A stretch of DNA of 64,000 bases from DASZFV01 sp035549075 (GTDB taxonomy: Bacteria > Myxococcota_A > Polyangia > Fen-1088), in the NCBI GenBank assembly GCA_035549075.1, contig DASZRT010000151.1:52620-116619 (forward strand). The letters run 5' to 3'. The translations under genes were made by a program, and so were the position numbers. Below the pieces are notes generated by a model. It made no database searches, was not told where the DNA came from, and saw only the letters and a list, made by a program, of their open reading frames with translations. Positions 50,577 to 61,580 of the stretch are shown here, one piece after another; position 1 is the first letter of the stretch; each line of letters starts with the position of its first letter.

Positions 50577-52203
50577 AGCTCGGGCTCGCGGCGCTCGCCG
50601 CGCTCGCGCTCGGCGCCGCGGCGCCGAGCTGCAGCTCGAGCAAAGACACGCTCGTCGTCGTCGCCGTCACCTCGGGCGCCGAGGTCGACGGCGTCACGTC
50701 GCTGCTCATCGAGGTCGACAGCGTTCAAAAGACGTTCATGCCGGCGACCCTGTCGACGATCCCGCAGTCGTTCGGCGTCTACGTCTCGGGCGATCTCACG
50801 GGCTCGAAGCTCGTCGTCGCCACGGCGCGCACCGCGGGCTCGTGCTACCTCGCGACCGGCCACGTCACGCTGCCGGGCACCAACAACCGCGCCGACGTCG
50901 CGCTCACGCTGGCGGCGTCGAAGGACTGCAAGGCGACGGGCGGCGGCGGCTCCACCGGTTCGGGCGGCACCACCGCGGCTGGCGGCTCGACGGGTTCGGG
51001 CGGCGCGACCGGCGGCACGACGGGTTCGGGCGGCACGACCGAGAACGGCGGCAGCGGCGGCACGTCGCCGACGGGCGGCACCACCGGCAGCGGCGGCACG
51101 ACCGCGTCGGGCGGCATCACGGGCGCGGGCGGCACGACCTCCGTGGGCGGCACGACCGGCGCGGGCGGGACCACGGCCACCGGCGGCGTCACCGGCACGG
51201 GCGGCCTCACGGGCGCGGGCGGCGGCACCGTCGTCACCCCGCCCTCGCTCACGAAGTGCACCGAGTACCGGACGGTCACGGCGACCTGCGACTTCACGGA
51301 CATCACCACCGATCCGGCGATCTGGTCGCTCGCGTTCTCGCCCGACGGCAAGCTGCTGCTGACGGCCGACGAGGTCGGACACATCTCGTTCTGGAACGTC
51401 GGCACCGACGGCAAGCTGACCGCCAACAGCCGCGTCCTCACGAGCGACGGGCAGGCCTACCTCGCGTTCTCGCCCGACGGCACGATGCTCGTGGGCGGCT
51501 CGAACAACGGCATGCTCACGGTCTGGAGCACGTCGACGTGGACGATCCTTCGCTCGTACGACGGCCTCACGGGGACGATCTACGGCGTCGGCTTCTCGCC
51601 CGACAGCAAGCAGATCATCGCCCTCGACGACAACGGCGACATGACGGTGCACAACGTCGGCTCGTCGACGGCCGCGCGCTCGTTCACGCTGCCGACGGCG
51701 GGCTACACGCTCGGCGTCTCGCCCGTCCAGACCGCGACCGACTACTGGATCGGCGCCGGCTACTCCGACGGCGACGGCGACTTCATCAACCTGGCGATGT
51801 CGCCCGCGTCGGGCCTGCCGATCTCGATCGACTCGACGGACGCCGAGGCGATCGCCTTCTCGCGCGACGGCTCGCTCGCCGTCACGGGCGGCGGCGACGG
51901 CATCGTGCAGTTCTGGAAGATCCCGCCCGCGGCGACGCCGGTCGCGACGGCGCCCACCCTCACGTTCAACGCCCAGACCATCAACGCGCTCGCGTTCTCG
52001 CCCGACAACAAGAACCTCGGCATCTCCGTCGGCGTCTACGGCTCTCTGGGCCGCATCGGCATCTGGGATCCGGCGACGCGCCAACCGCGCGGCGCGTTCG
52101 CGCCGACCTACACGCCGCTGTCCTTCGCCTGGCACCCGGGCGGCGCCATCATCGCCGCCGGCGAGTACGACTGCGGCATGTTCGTCGTTTGTACCGACAA
52201 GTA

Positions 52204-52204
<1 letters not shown>
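50573..52204 (+). CDS. WD40-repeat lipoprotein
   Basis: A 543-residue lipoprotein. GTG 50573 overlaps the previous stop; the signal LGLAALAALALGAAAPSC ends in a lipobox. A first domain of about 100 residues (LVVVAVTSGAEVDGVTSLLI) is followed by a Gly-rich linker of about 100 residues placed in mid-protein, unlike the other lipoproteins here. A beta-propeller follows with about six WD40 blades (WSLAFSPDGKLLLTADEVGH, AYLAFSPDGTMLVGGSNNGM, YGVGFSPDSKQIIALDDNGD, ALAFSPDNKNLG). A scaffold or binding role on the envelope is likely. Its TAA shares a base with the malic enzyme ATG. Confidence 0.82.
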
Positions 52205-54459
<2,255 letters not shown>

Positions 54460-54478
54460 GCCCCGTCTCGATCTCGGG

Positions 54479-56797
54479 CTACGGTCGCGCGAGCTTCGAG
54501 ACGTCGCCGCCGAGGTCGGCGACGCTGTCGTAGAGCAGCTCGCCGACGTAGGCGAAGTTGTGGGCCCACGCGCCGGGGTCGTTGCGCGAGAGCTGGTAGT
54601 TGTAGGCGGCCTTGACGAGCCCGGGCGTCCACGCCGTGAAGGCGTTCGCCGCGACGGCCTCGGCGGCCGAGCACGTCTCGTCGCCGTCGGTGTCCTTGAA
54701 GAAGTAGGGGTACACGGCGGGCGCGTAGCAGAGCCCCGGCGCCGCGGCGGCGACTTGCATCGCGGAGAGCACGCGCGCCGCGAGCCCGTCGAGCTCGGCG
54801 GCGAGCGTCTCCTTCGCGCTCCCGTCGCCGTCGTAGTCGGCGAGGTGGATCTGCCGGATGTTCGTCGGATCGCCGTCGGCGTCGGCGTGGCAGATCTTGC
54901 ACGTCCCGTCCCACGAGTCGGCGATCGTGAACGTGTGGTGGCTGCCCTTCGGGTCGTGGCACGACGTGCACTGCGTGCCGCCCGTGTGCGCGAGCGGGCC
55001 GGCGTAGCTCTGCCCCGCGTACTCGTAGCCGACTTGCACGGCCGTGCCGAGCTTCGTCGCGCCCGCGGGCAGATAGTGGACGTTGACGAACGCGAGCTTG
55101 CCCGACGCGATCGTCGCGTCGACGGTGGCCTTGGCGGCGCGCCCGCGGTGGCACGTCTCGCAGAGGTTGTCGTGCCCGGGCTCCTTGCGCACGATGCCCG
55201 ACGGGAACGTCACCGACGGGATCGTCGCCACGTCGAAGTTGCCGTTCAGCTTGTCGTGGCACGTGCCGCACTCGAGGCCGTTGGCGGTCTCGCTCACGAC
55301 CTTGCCGACGCCGTACTGCACGTAGAAGCGGAAGCCGTCCTGGCCGCCGTGGCACGACGAGCAGCTCGCGTCGACCATCTCGTTCGAGTCCCAGTGGCGC
55401 GCGGCCTGGCTCGCGCCGTCGAAGTGGCCGAAGTCGGTGCGCTCGGCCTTCGACATGTCGACCTGGACGACGAGCGCCTTGTTCACGTCCGTGATCGAGT
55501 CGTAGAGCAGCTCGAAGACGTACTTCGCGTTGTGGGCGAAGGCGCCGGGGTCTTTGGTCGCGAGCTGAAAATTGTACGTCGCGCGCACGAGGCGCGCCGT
55601 CCAGCTCTTGAAGGCGTTGGCCGCGACGGCCTCGGTGGCCGAGCAGGCCTTGTCGCCGTCGGTGTCGACGAACCAGTACGGATAGGCGTCGGCGCTGTAG
55701 CAGATCGGCGTGTGGTGCTCGTTGCCGTACTGCTGGACGGCCGCGAGCGCCTTCGTGCGCAGGCCCACGAGCTCGTCGTAGATGCCGCCCGACGTGTCGC
55801 CGTCGCCGTCGTAGTCGCGGCCGATCGACGACATCATGCGGATCTCGTGGGCGCCCGCGACGTCGGTGACGCCGGTGTGGCACGTCTGGCACTTGTCGAA
55901 CTGCACCTGCAACGAATGCGGGTCGTGGCAGCCGATGCAGGTGTTCGCGCCGTCGACGTGGCGGAAGCGCACGTCGTAGACCTGTCCAGCGTACTGGTAG
56001 CCGCCCTTGGCGACGCCCGCGAAGAGCGTGGCCGCCGCCGGGTAGTAGTGGACGTTCTGGAAGGTCAGCGTCGAGCTCACCTCGTCGTCGCTCTTGACGG
56101 CGGCGGCCGTGATCGCCTTGTCGACGTCGAGGCCCGAGGCGCGGCCCTGGTGGCACGTCATGCAGCGCGCCTCGCCGCCGAGGCCGGTCACGGTGACGCC
56201 CGAGGGGAACGTCACCTGGCTGAGCGCGTTCGCCGCGGGGTCGTGGCAGGTCGTGCAGCGAATCACCGACCGCGTCGGCGCGGGCTTGTCGACGACGAAC
56301 GGCGTGCTGCCGTCGGCGCCGAGGTAGTCGAGGAAGCCCTCCGAGCTGTGGCAGCGCGCGCACTCGACGGGCACCGAGCCCTGCTTGTTCCAGTTGTTGA
56401 AGGGCAGCGCCGTCGCGTCGGCGTGCGCCGAGCCCGCCCACTTCGAGTAGAACGGGATCTGCGCCTTGTCGTCGGGCGAGACGACGACGAGGGCGTGCGT
56501 TCCGACGACGCCCGAGGTCGTGCCCGTCGCCGAGATCGTCGTCTCTCCCGGCCGCAGGCCGGTGACGACGCCCGCGACGTCGACCGTCGCGATCGTCGGG
56601 TCGGCGCTGGCCCACGTGTAGCCGACGTCGGTCGCGTTGGCCGTCGAGGCCGTGAGGTGGATCGTCTGGCCGGCGACGACGGCGTGGTCGCCCGCGGTCG
56701 TCACCGTCGCCGGCTGCTCCTTCTCGAGCTGGGCGCACGCGGCGGTCGCGACGAGCGCGACGACGCAGGTGGCTGGGAAACGACGCGTGCGGCTCAT
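54479..56797 (-). CDS. decahaem c-type cytochrome lipoprotein with Ig-like domain
   Basis: A 772-residue exported lipoprotein (VVALVATAAC lipobox, Cys 21). Residues 28-115 form a BIG2-type Ig-like domain (GYTWASADPTIATVDVAGVV). Ten CxxCH sites follow: CARCH, CTTCH, CMTCH, CIGCH, CQTCH, then CSSCH, CGTCH, CETCH, CTSCH, CKICH. The two sets of five lie in halves that share a second block (PYWFVDTDGD with AVAANAFKSW; PYFFKDTDGD with AVAANAFTAW), so the protein arose by internal duplication. It is probably the surface-exposed terminal electron carrier of this operon. AAGGAG lies 7 nt before the ATG; the start overlaps the monohaem lipoprotein stop (ATGA). It is the last gene of the operon. Confidence 0.88.
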   Translation of the reverse strand: MSRTRRFPATCVVALVATAACAQLEKEQPATVTTAGDHAVVAGQTIHLTASTANATDVGYTWASADPTIATVDVAGVVTGLRPGETTISATGTTSGVVGTHALVVVSPDDKAQIPFYSKWAGSAHADATALPFNNWNKQGSVPVECARCHSSEGFLDYLGADGSTPFVVDKPAPTRSVIRCTTCHDPAANALSQVTFPSGVTVTGLGGEARCMTCHQGRASGLDVDKAITAAAVKSDDEVSSTLTFQNVHYYPAAATLFAGVAKGGYQYAGQVYDVRFRHVDGANTCIGCHDPHSLQVQFDKCQTCHTGVTDVAGAHEIRMMSSIGRDYDGDGDTSGGIYDELVGLRTKALAAVQQYGNEHHTPICYSADAYPYWFVDTDGDKACSATEAVAANAFKSWTARLVRATYNFQLATKDPGAFAHNAKYVFELLYDSITDVNKALVVQVDMSKAERTDFGHFDGASQAARHWDSNEMVDASCSSCHGGQDGFRFYVQYGVGKVVSETANGLECGTCHDKLNGNFDVATIPSVTFPSGIVRKEPGHDNLCETCHRGRAAKATVDATIASGKLAFVNVHYLPAGATKLGTAVQVGYEYAGQSYAGPLAHTGGTQCTSCHDPKGSHHTFTIADSWDGTCKICHADADGDPTNIRQIHLADYDGDGSAKETLAAELDGLAARVLSAMQVAAAAPGLCYAPAVYPYFFKDTDGDETCSAAEAVAANAFTAWTPGLVKAAYNYQLSRNDPGAWAHNFAYVGELLYDSVADLGGDVSKLARP

Positions 56798-57207
56798 GGG
56801 TGCGCTCCTTGCTGGATCCAATGCAAGATGGTCTCGTACTCGGGAGAGCCGACGGCGTAGATCTCGCCGCCCTCGTGGCCCTGGCCGCTCACCTTCGCGA
56901 GCAGGCGGCTCGACGCGGGCGCCGTCGTGTCGACGAACCTGACGACGGTCGCGGCGTCGGCCGTGGTGTCGCCCGACAAGAGCAGCTTCGTGTCGCCCGC
57001 CTCTTGCCCGGGGACGTGGCAGCGCTTGCATGGCGCGAGCAGCGGGACGATGTCGCTCGCGAACGACAGCGCCGCGCCGCCGTCCGTCGCGGCGGCGTCG
57101 CCGGCCGCGGCGTCGGGCACGAGCTGCGCGGGGCCGCGCTCGAGGTCGGCGCACGAGGCGAGCGCGAGGGTCGCCCCGAGGAAGGTCGCGAGCGCTCTAG
57201 AAGTCAT
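56794..57207 (-). CDS. monohaem c-type cytochrome lipoprotein
   Basis: A 137-residue lipoprotein: signal FLGATLALASC, a short Ala/Asp/Gly spacer, then one haem domain. LLAPCKRCHVPGQ binds haem; TKLLLSGDTTADAA, TAPASSRLLAKVSGQGHEGG and ILHWIQQGAHP complete a domain that occurs twice more inside the adjacent porin. The conserved His in GQGHEGG is a candidate distal ligand. It probably relays electrons at the outer membrane between the porin and the decahaem protein. ATG 57207 overlaps the porin stop by 11 bp. The longer open frame to 57294 lacks a signal peptide at its start. Confidence 0.82.
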   Translation of the reverse strand: MTSRALATFLGATLALASCADLERGPAQLVPDAAAGDAAATDGGAALSFASDIVPLLAPCKRCHVPGQEAGDTKLLLSGDTTADAATVVRFVDTTAPASSRLLAKVSGQGHEGGEIYAVGSPEYETILHWIQQGAHP

Positions 57208-59278
57208 AGGCCACGCTCGCTCGCGCGAAGTCGTCGGGGATCTCGCCCGCCTTCTCGAAGAGCAGGAAGTAGGCGAGCGTGAACGTGAAGCCACGGACCC
57301 GCGCCATCACCGCGAAGTTGTGCGTCGACATGTCGTCGGGCCCGAGGCGCGTGTCGTCGACGATGAGCCCGCGCCGGTTGTCGAAGGTCTTCAAGCCCTG
57401 GCGGTACTGGACCGTGAGCCAATCCGTCGGGTGGTAGCGCAGCTGGAAGTAGCTGCCGAAGTGGTAGTAGTCGAGGCCCGGCCCGCCGCCCGAGACGTCG
57501 GCGCGCAGCGCGCCCGCGCCCGCGCTGAAGTGGCCGAGCACGGGGACGCCGCGAGGCCGCGCGATCGTGACGTCGGCGGCCTGCAGGAAGAGCCGGCGCC
57601 CGAAGCCGAGCCCGTTGAGGTACGTCGAGTACCAGGCCGACGCGCACGCCCACGCGACGCCGACGCGGTTGCCGACGCCGAGGCGCGCGTCGTCCGGCGA
57701 CGAGAAGTCGTTCTGGAGGTTGAGCACGGCGTCGGCGCGCGACAGAGCGTAGCCGCGCACGACGAACGCGTCGTCGGTGACGACGAAGCGCCCGCGCTCC
57801 CACGTGAAGCGCGCGGCCGCGCCCTCGACGGCCCAGATCGCGGGCAAGAGGCGCTGGTCGAAGCCGGCGAGACCGCCGTAGCTCTGGTGCGTGAGCGGCT
57901 CGGCGCCGAAGGGCACGACGATCTTGCCGCCGCCGACGACGAGCCGCCACGGCCGGCCGTGGCCGCCGAAGCGCGCGTGGGCCTCCCAGAACTGGAGCGT
58001 CAGCATCTCGATCGAGAGGCCGAACGGATCGCTCGCCGACTCGCGCGACAGGAAAAGGAAGTGGTGGTAGCTGCGCAGCGCCGCCGTCGAGCCGGTGGCC
58101 CACGGATCGCCGTTGAACCGCTGGCGCTCGTAGTTCAGGTCGAACCGGCCGTCGAGGAAGAACCCCGCCGCGAGCGGAAGGCCCGGCGTGGCGTGCGGCG
58201 CGGGTTGAAGAAGAGGAGGCGCTGCCACCGCGACCGCGACGGGCGTGGGCGCGACGGACGCGGGCAGCGGCGAAGCCGGCGCGGGCGCGACGGCCGGCGC
58301 CGCGACGGCGGCCACCCACGCCTCGAGGCGCGCGCGGCGCGGGTCGTCGGGACCGAGGACGACGCCGCCGCCGTGAAGCTCGCCCTCGGCCTTGCGCAGG
58401 AGGGGGCTCCGCGCGGGCGCGGCGGGATCGACCAGGCGCCGCGCGGCCGCGTCGTCGCCCGCGGCGTCGCCCGACAAGAGGAAGCGCGTCGGGGCGGCCG
58501 GACCGCGCGGGTTGTGGCATCCGGCGCACGCGTCCATGAGGAGCTCGTGAACGTCCGGCGCCGGCGCCCCGGTCGTGCTCGGCGGCGCTTCGAGGGGAGG
58601 CGCCGGCACGTTCGGAGCGGGAGCCTCGTCGGGCGCGGGCACGCCGACGTCGTCAGCCGCTGATTTGACCGGGGGGTGCGTCGCCGCCGGCCGCGCGGGC
58701 GTCTCCTTTGGGCCGGCCGGCGCCGCGCTCGCGATGGCCCCGCCGTCGAGGCGCGCGCCCTTCGCGATCCACGCCAGCACGCGCGCGTGCGCGTCGCCGT
58801 CGGCGGGCCACGGCGCGCCGCCCCCGTGCATCTGCCCCGACGACTTGAGCAGCAGCGGGCTCGACGCCGGCGCCGACGTCGTGACGAGCGGGCGAACGGA
58901 CGCATAGTCGGCGGCGACGTCGCCCGTGAGCACGAGGCGCGACGCCTGGGCCGGGCCGCCCGCGCGGTGGCACACGGCGCACGCCTGCGCGAGCATCGGG
59001 TGGATGGCGTGACGAAACGAGGGTCCCGGCGGCGCGCCGCGGACCGCGGGCGTACCGTCGGGCGGCGCCGCGGGCTCCAACGCTGCGGGCGGCGGCGAGG
59101 CCGACGGCGCGGGCGACGGCTCCACCCTCTCGAGCCCGAGCTCGTCGAGGAGCTGCTGGCGCTTGCGCTCTTGCGGCGTCTGCTTCTTGACCGGCGGCGG
59201 CTCGGCGCGCGCGACCGTGGCGACGGCGAGCGTCGCGAAGAGGGCCGTCACCGCGCGCGGGTCAGCGCCGAGGCGCAT
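57197..59278 (-). CDS. outer-membrane porin with two fused monohaem cytochrome domains
   Basis: A 693-residue protein with a cleavable signal (ALFATLAVATVARA). Two homologous haem domains follow, one with QACAVCHRAGG and GQMHGGG, the other with DACAGCHNPRG and GELHGGG, joined by Pro/Ala-rich spacers. From about residue 375 a beta-barrel begins (FFLDGRFDLNYERQRFNG), rich in alternating aromatic strands (FGSYFQLRYHPTDWLTVQYR), ending in the C-terminal Phe used for outer-membrane insertion (VAYDF). This resembles the logic of the Cyc2 cytochrome-porin fusion but with two haem domains of another family. It probably conducts electrons across the outer membrane. Confidence 0.85.
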   Translation of the reverse strand: MRLGADPRAVTALFATLAVATVARAEPPPVKKQTPQERKRQQLLDELGLERVEPSPAPSASPPPAALEPAAPPDGTPAVRGAPPGPSFRHAIHPMLAQACAVCHRAGGPAQASRLVLTGDVAADYASVRPLVTTSAPASSPLLLKSSGQMHGGGAPWPADGDAHARVLAWIAKGARLDGGAIASAAPAGPKETPARPAATHPPVKSAADDVGVPAPDEAPAPNVPAPPLEAPPSTTGAPAPDVHELLMDACAGCHNPRGPAAPTRFLLSGDAAGDDAAARRLVDPAAPARSPLLRKAEGELHGGGVVLGPDDPRRARLEAWVAAVAAPAVAPAPASPLPASVAPTPVAVAVAAPPLLQPAPHATPGLPLAAGFFLDGRFDLNYERQRFNGDPWATGSTAALRSYHHFLFLSRESASDPFGLSIEMLTLQFWEAHARFGGHGRPWRLVVGGGKIVVPFGAEPLTHQSYGGLAGFDQRLLPAIWAVEGAAARFTWERGRFVVTDDAFVVRGYALSRADAVLNLQNDFSSPDDARLGVGNRVGVAWACASAWYSTYLNGLGFGRRLFLQAADVTIARPRGVPVLGHFSAGAGALRADVSGGGPGLDYYHFGSYFQLRYHPTDWLTVQYRQGLKTFDNRRGLIVDDTRLGPDDMSTHNFAVMARVRGFTFTLAYFLLFEKAGEIPDDFARASVAYDF

Positions 59279-59609
59279 GGCACCCCCCGCAGGCGGCGCC
59301 CGCGATCGCGAACGCGACGCCGCCGTCGTGGCAGGCGCCGCAGTAGCGGCCGGCCTTCATGTCGTCGTGCGCGAACGCCGTCGGCGCCTGCGGGAACACC
59401 GACGGGTGGCACACCTGGCAGCCCATGCTCGCGTGAGCGCGGTGGGAGAAGAGGGCCGCGGGCAGGGCTGGCGCCGCCTTCGGATCGCGGCGCGGGATCC
59501 GGAGCGTCGCGGGGAACGCGGCGCCGAGCGCGGCGGCCGCCGTGAGGAGCGCGGCGACGACGAGGCCGCGCGCGAGCCCGCGCGCGCGACGAGGCCCGAA
59601 GCGGCTCAC
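59262..59609 (-). CDS. trihaem c7-type periplasmic cytochrome
   Basis: A 115-residue protein. An N-terminal hydrophobic segment (GLVVAALLTAAAALGAAF) is a signal peptide or anchor. The haem domain reads FSHRAHASMGCQVCH, then MKAGRYCGACHDG and ACGGCHAPRR: three CxxCH sites with extra His residues for bis-His ligation. This is the pattern of small cytochromes c7/c3 such as the PpcA group, which shuttle electrons through the periplasm. GTG 59609 overlaps the previous stop (GTGA), and its own end overlaps the porin start by 17 bp. Confidence 0.85.
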   Translation of the reverse strand: MSRFGPRRARGLARGLVVAALLTAAAALGAAFPATLRIPRRDPKAAPALPAALFSHRAHASMGCQVCHPSVFPQAPTAFAHDDMKAGRYCGACHDGGVAFAIAGAACGGCHAPRR

Positions 59610-59800
59610 GCGGCCCCCCGGTCCTTCAGGACGCGCCACACGGCCCGCAGGAACATCGCGCCGCCGAGGACGACGAGCGGCGCGCCGACGGCGGCCGCGA
59701 GGATGAACGTCGCCGGCGTCCAATGAACCGCCGCCACGAGCTCGACCGAGAGCCCGAGGCCGGTGACGACCGACGCGCGTCGGTAGGCGGCGTCGCTCAT
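59606..59800 (-). CDS. 64-residue two-helix membrane protein in cytochrome operon
   Basis: A short gene encoding 64 residues. Two hydrophobic helices (VVTGLGLSVELVAAVHW, FILAAAVGAPLVVLGGAMFL) are separated by a short loop, with a basic C-terminus. No family is recognised. It overlaps both neighbours by four bases (ATGA with the tetrahaem gene upstream, GTGA with the trihaem gene downstream), so it is surely translated with them. It may support assembly or quinol docking of the inner-membrane cytochrome, an inference from position only. Confidence 0.7.
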   Translation of the reverse strand: MSDAAYRRASVVTGLGLSVELVAAVHWTPATFILAAAVGAPLVVLGGAMFLRAVWRVLKDRGAA

Positions 59801-60402
59801 CGCGCCTGCCACAGTTGGCGCGCCTCGACCTTGGCCATGTCGTGGGCCACCTGATGACACGAGAGGCAGGACCGGCTCCCCGACGTGAGCTCGTCGAGGA
59901 CGGGCTGGTGCGCCGGCTGCTCGCGGAAGCGGCGAGCGTCGTCGTGGCAGTGCAGGCAGTTCGCGCTCGAGTACGGCGCGTAGAGCGCGAGCTTGGCGGG
60001 CACGCCCGTGACGTAGTGGGCCCACACGTGGCGCAGGCCGTTGAGCTTCGCGCGCGCGTCGCCGAAGAGCGCGTAGTCCTTGTGGCACGAGTAGCAGACC
60101 GTGTCGCGCTCGATGAACCGGTTCTGGTAGTGCGTCGCGGCGAGGGCGTGCTCGTCGTCGACGAACAGGCTCTCGCCATGTCGCCGCATCTCGTGGCACG
60201 ACAGGCAGAACGTCGTCTGGCTCGACTCGTGGAAGCCGTAGGACAAGTTCCCGATCGACAGGAGGAGCGGCAGCGCGACGAGGCCGACGAGCAGCGCGAG
60301 CCGGCCCGCGCGGGCCTTGGCGAGCGCCGGGCCGCCGAAGTACGCCATCACCGACACGGCGACGCCGACGGCGAGGGCGATGATGATGGGAACGGGCAGC
60401 AC
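59797..60402 (-). CDS. tetrahaem NapC/NirT/NrfH-type inner-membrane cytochrome
   Basis: A 201-residue cytochrome with N-terminal hydrophobic segments (PIIIALAVGVAVSVMAYFGG, LALLVGLVALPLLLSIGN). Four haem sites follow: CLSCHEM (the first with adjacent EM as in NrfH/NapC), CYSCH, CLHCH and CLSCH. Such proteins take electrons from menaquinol and pass them to periplasmic cytochromes; CymA of Shewanella is the comparable entry point of extracellular respiration. The GTG start at 60402 has AAGGA 7 nt upstream. It is the first gene of the six-gene operon and is divergent (130 bp) from a cupin gene. Confidence 0.85.
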   Translation of the reverse strand: MLPVPIIIALAVGVAVSVMAYFGGPALAKARAGRLALLVGLVALPLLLSIGNLSYGFHESSQTTFCLSCHEMRRHGESLFVDDEHALAATHYQNRFIERDTVCYSCHKDYALFGDARAKLNGLRHVWAHYVTGVPAKLALYAPYSSANCLHCHDDARRFREQPAHQPVLDELTSGSRSCLSCHQVAHDMAKVEARQLWQAR

Positions 60403-60532
60403 GGAGAGTCCTTGCGACCGCCTCCCAATGCAGGCGGCGTACCGGCGAGTGCGCCCGGGACGGGCGCAGCTTTGGCGCGAAATCGCGCACGAACTGCGCC
60501 AGCGCCCGCGCCAGGCGCACTATCTTCGGGGG

Positions 60533-60907
60533 ATGCCGAGCCCCGTCGCCCCGATCGTCGTCGACACCAACGCCATGCCGTGGGAGGAGCGGCCCAACGA
60601 GAGGATCGGGCGGCCGCTCTACCGGAAGTTCCTCGTCGACGATCCCGAGACGGGCATGGGCGTGCGCCTCACGCGCTACCCGGCGGGCGTCATCAACCCG
60701 TGGCACACGCACCCCTGCGCGCACGGCATGTACGTCCTCGAGGGCACGCTCGTCACGAGCGCGGGCCGCTTCGGGCCCGGCACGTTCGTGTGGTTCCCCG
60801 AGGGCGCGCTCATGCAGCACGGCGCGTCCGCCGAAGGCGACGTCACGGTGGTGTTCATCACCAACAAGCCGTTCGACATCACCTACGCCGAAGCGCCCGC
60901 TACTTGA
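60533..60907 (+). CDS. small cupin-domain protein
   Basis: A 124-residue single-domain cupin. INPWHTHPCAHGMYVLEGTL is cupin motif 1 with three His and a Glu position occupied by the following strand, and GTFVWFPEGALMQHGAS is motif 2 with the fourth metal His. It may bind a metal or small ligand, as ChrR-like cupins do, or act as a dioxygenase/isomerase; function is unknown. The gene is divergent from the cytochrome operon, and its 3' end overlaps the convergent gene at 60900 by 8 bp. ATG 60533 is the only start that leaves the promoter gap free. Confidence 0.8.
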   Translation: MPSPVAPIVVDTNAMPWEERPNERIGRPLYRKFLVDDPETGMGVRLTRYPAGVINPWHTHPCAHGMYVLEGTLVTSAGRFGPGTFVWFPEGALMQHGASAEGDVTVVFITNKPFDITYAEAPAT

Positions 60908-61511
60908 GCAGCTTGTCGGTGTCGAGCGGGCCGCTGGCGGCGCCCTTGCGCGTCGTCGAGCTCGCGAACGAGATCGTCGAGCTGTCGAGCGACAGGTAGG
61001 CGTGCTGCGCGGCGCTCGCCGCGACGCCCGCGACCGTGACCTCGAAGGGCTGCGCGACGGCGGGCGGCACCTTCGGCAGCAGGAACTCGCCCTTGTGCTC
61101 GCCGATGCGGATCGAGAAGTGCGCGCCCTCGTGCGTGACCGTCGTCGGGTTGATGATCTTGCCGGCGATCTTGACGTCGGACCCCGCCGCCATGACGTCG
61201 AGATCGATCACGTAGAAGCCGCCGACGATCGGCTGCCAGCCCGAGCCCGGCAGCGCGATCTCTTGGTAGACGACGCCCTTCATCTCGCGGCCGACGTCGC
61301 GCACGGCGCCCTTGAACGCCTCGAACTTCGGGTCGAACGCGGCCACGCGCCGCTCGAGCGCCTCGCGCGCGTCCTGCTCCTGACGCAGCAACATGAACGT
61401 GTAAGCCGCGAGCGCCGCGCCGCCCGCCGCGAGCACGAACACGATGAACCCCCAAAACGTGCGCACGAGCGACGACTGTTTGGGCGCTGCGGTCGGAGGC
61501 GGTGCGCTCAT
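60900..61511 (-). CDS. single-span membrane protein with periplasmic beta domain, unknown
   Basis: A 203-residue protein with one N-terminal membrane helix (FWGFIVFVLAAGGAALAAYT), a short coiled segment (RQEQDAREALERRVAAF) and a beta-rich periplasmic part (FYVIDLDVMAAGSDVKIAGK; HFSIRIGEHKGEFLLP). No family was recognised. The beta part resembles bacterial Ig-like or YtkA-type domains. It is divergent from the beta-glycosidase gene, 69 bp away. Confidence 0.6.
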   Translation of the reverse strand: MSAPPPTAAPKQSSLVRTFWGFIVFVLAAGGAALAAYTFMLLRQEQDAREALERRVAAFDPKFEAFKGAVRDVGREMKGVVYQEIALPGSGWQPIVGGFYVIDLDVMAAGSDVKIAGKIINPTTVTHEGAHFSIRIGEHKGEFLLPKVPPAVAQPFEVTVAGVAASAAQHAYLSLDSSTISFASSTTRKGAASGPLDTDKLLK

Positions 61512-61580
61512 GATGATCGGTTCATACCGCGCCCGCGCCGCCGTGTCCCGCGCGCCGTCCCCGGGCGTAAAATCGCGGGC

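Noticed and set aside
54479..57154. Extended 891-codon frame for the decahaem protein.
   Set aside because: The first 119 codons are antisense-like, Arg-rich shadow of the monohaem gene; the ATG at 56797 has a Shine-Dalgarno and a lipoprotein signal.
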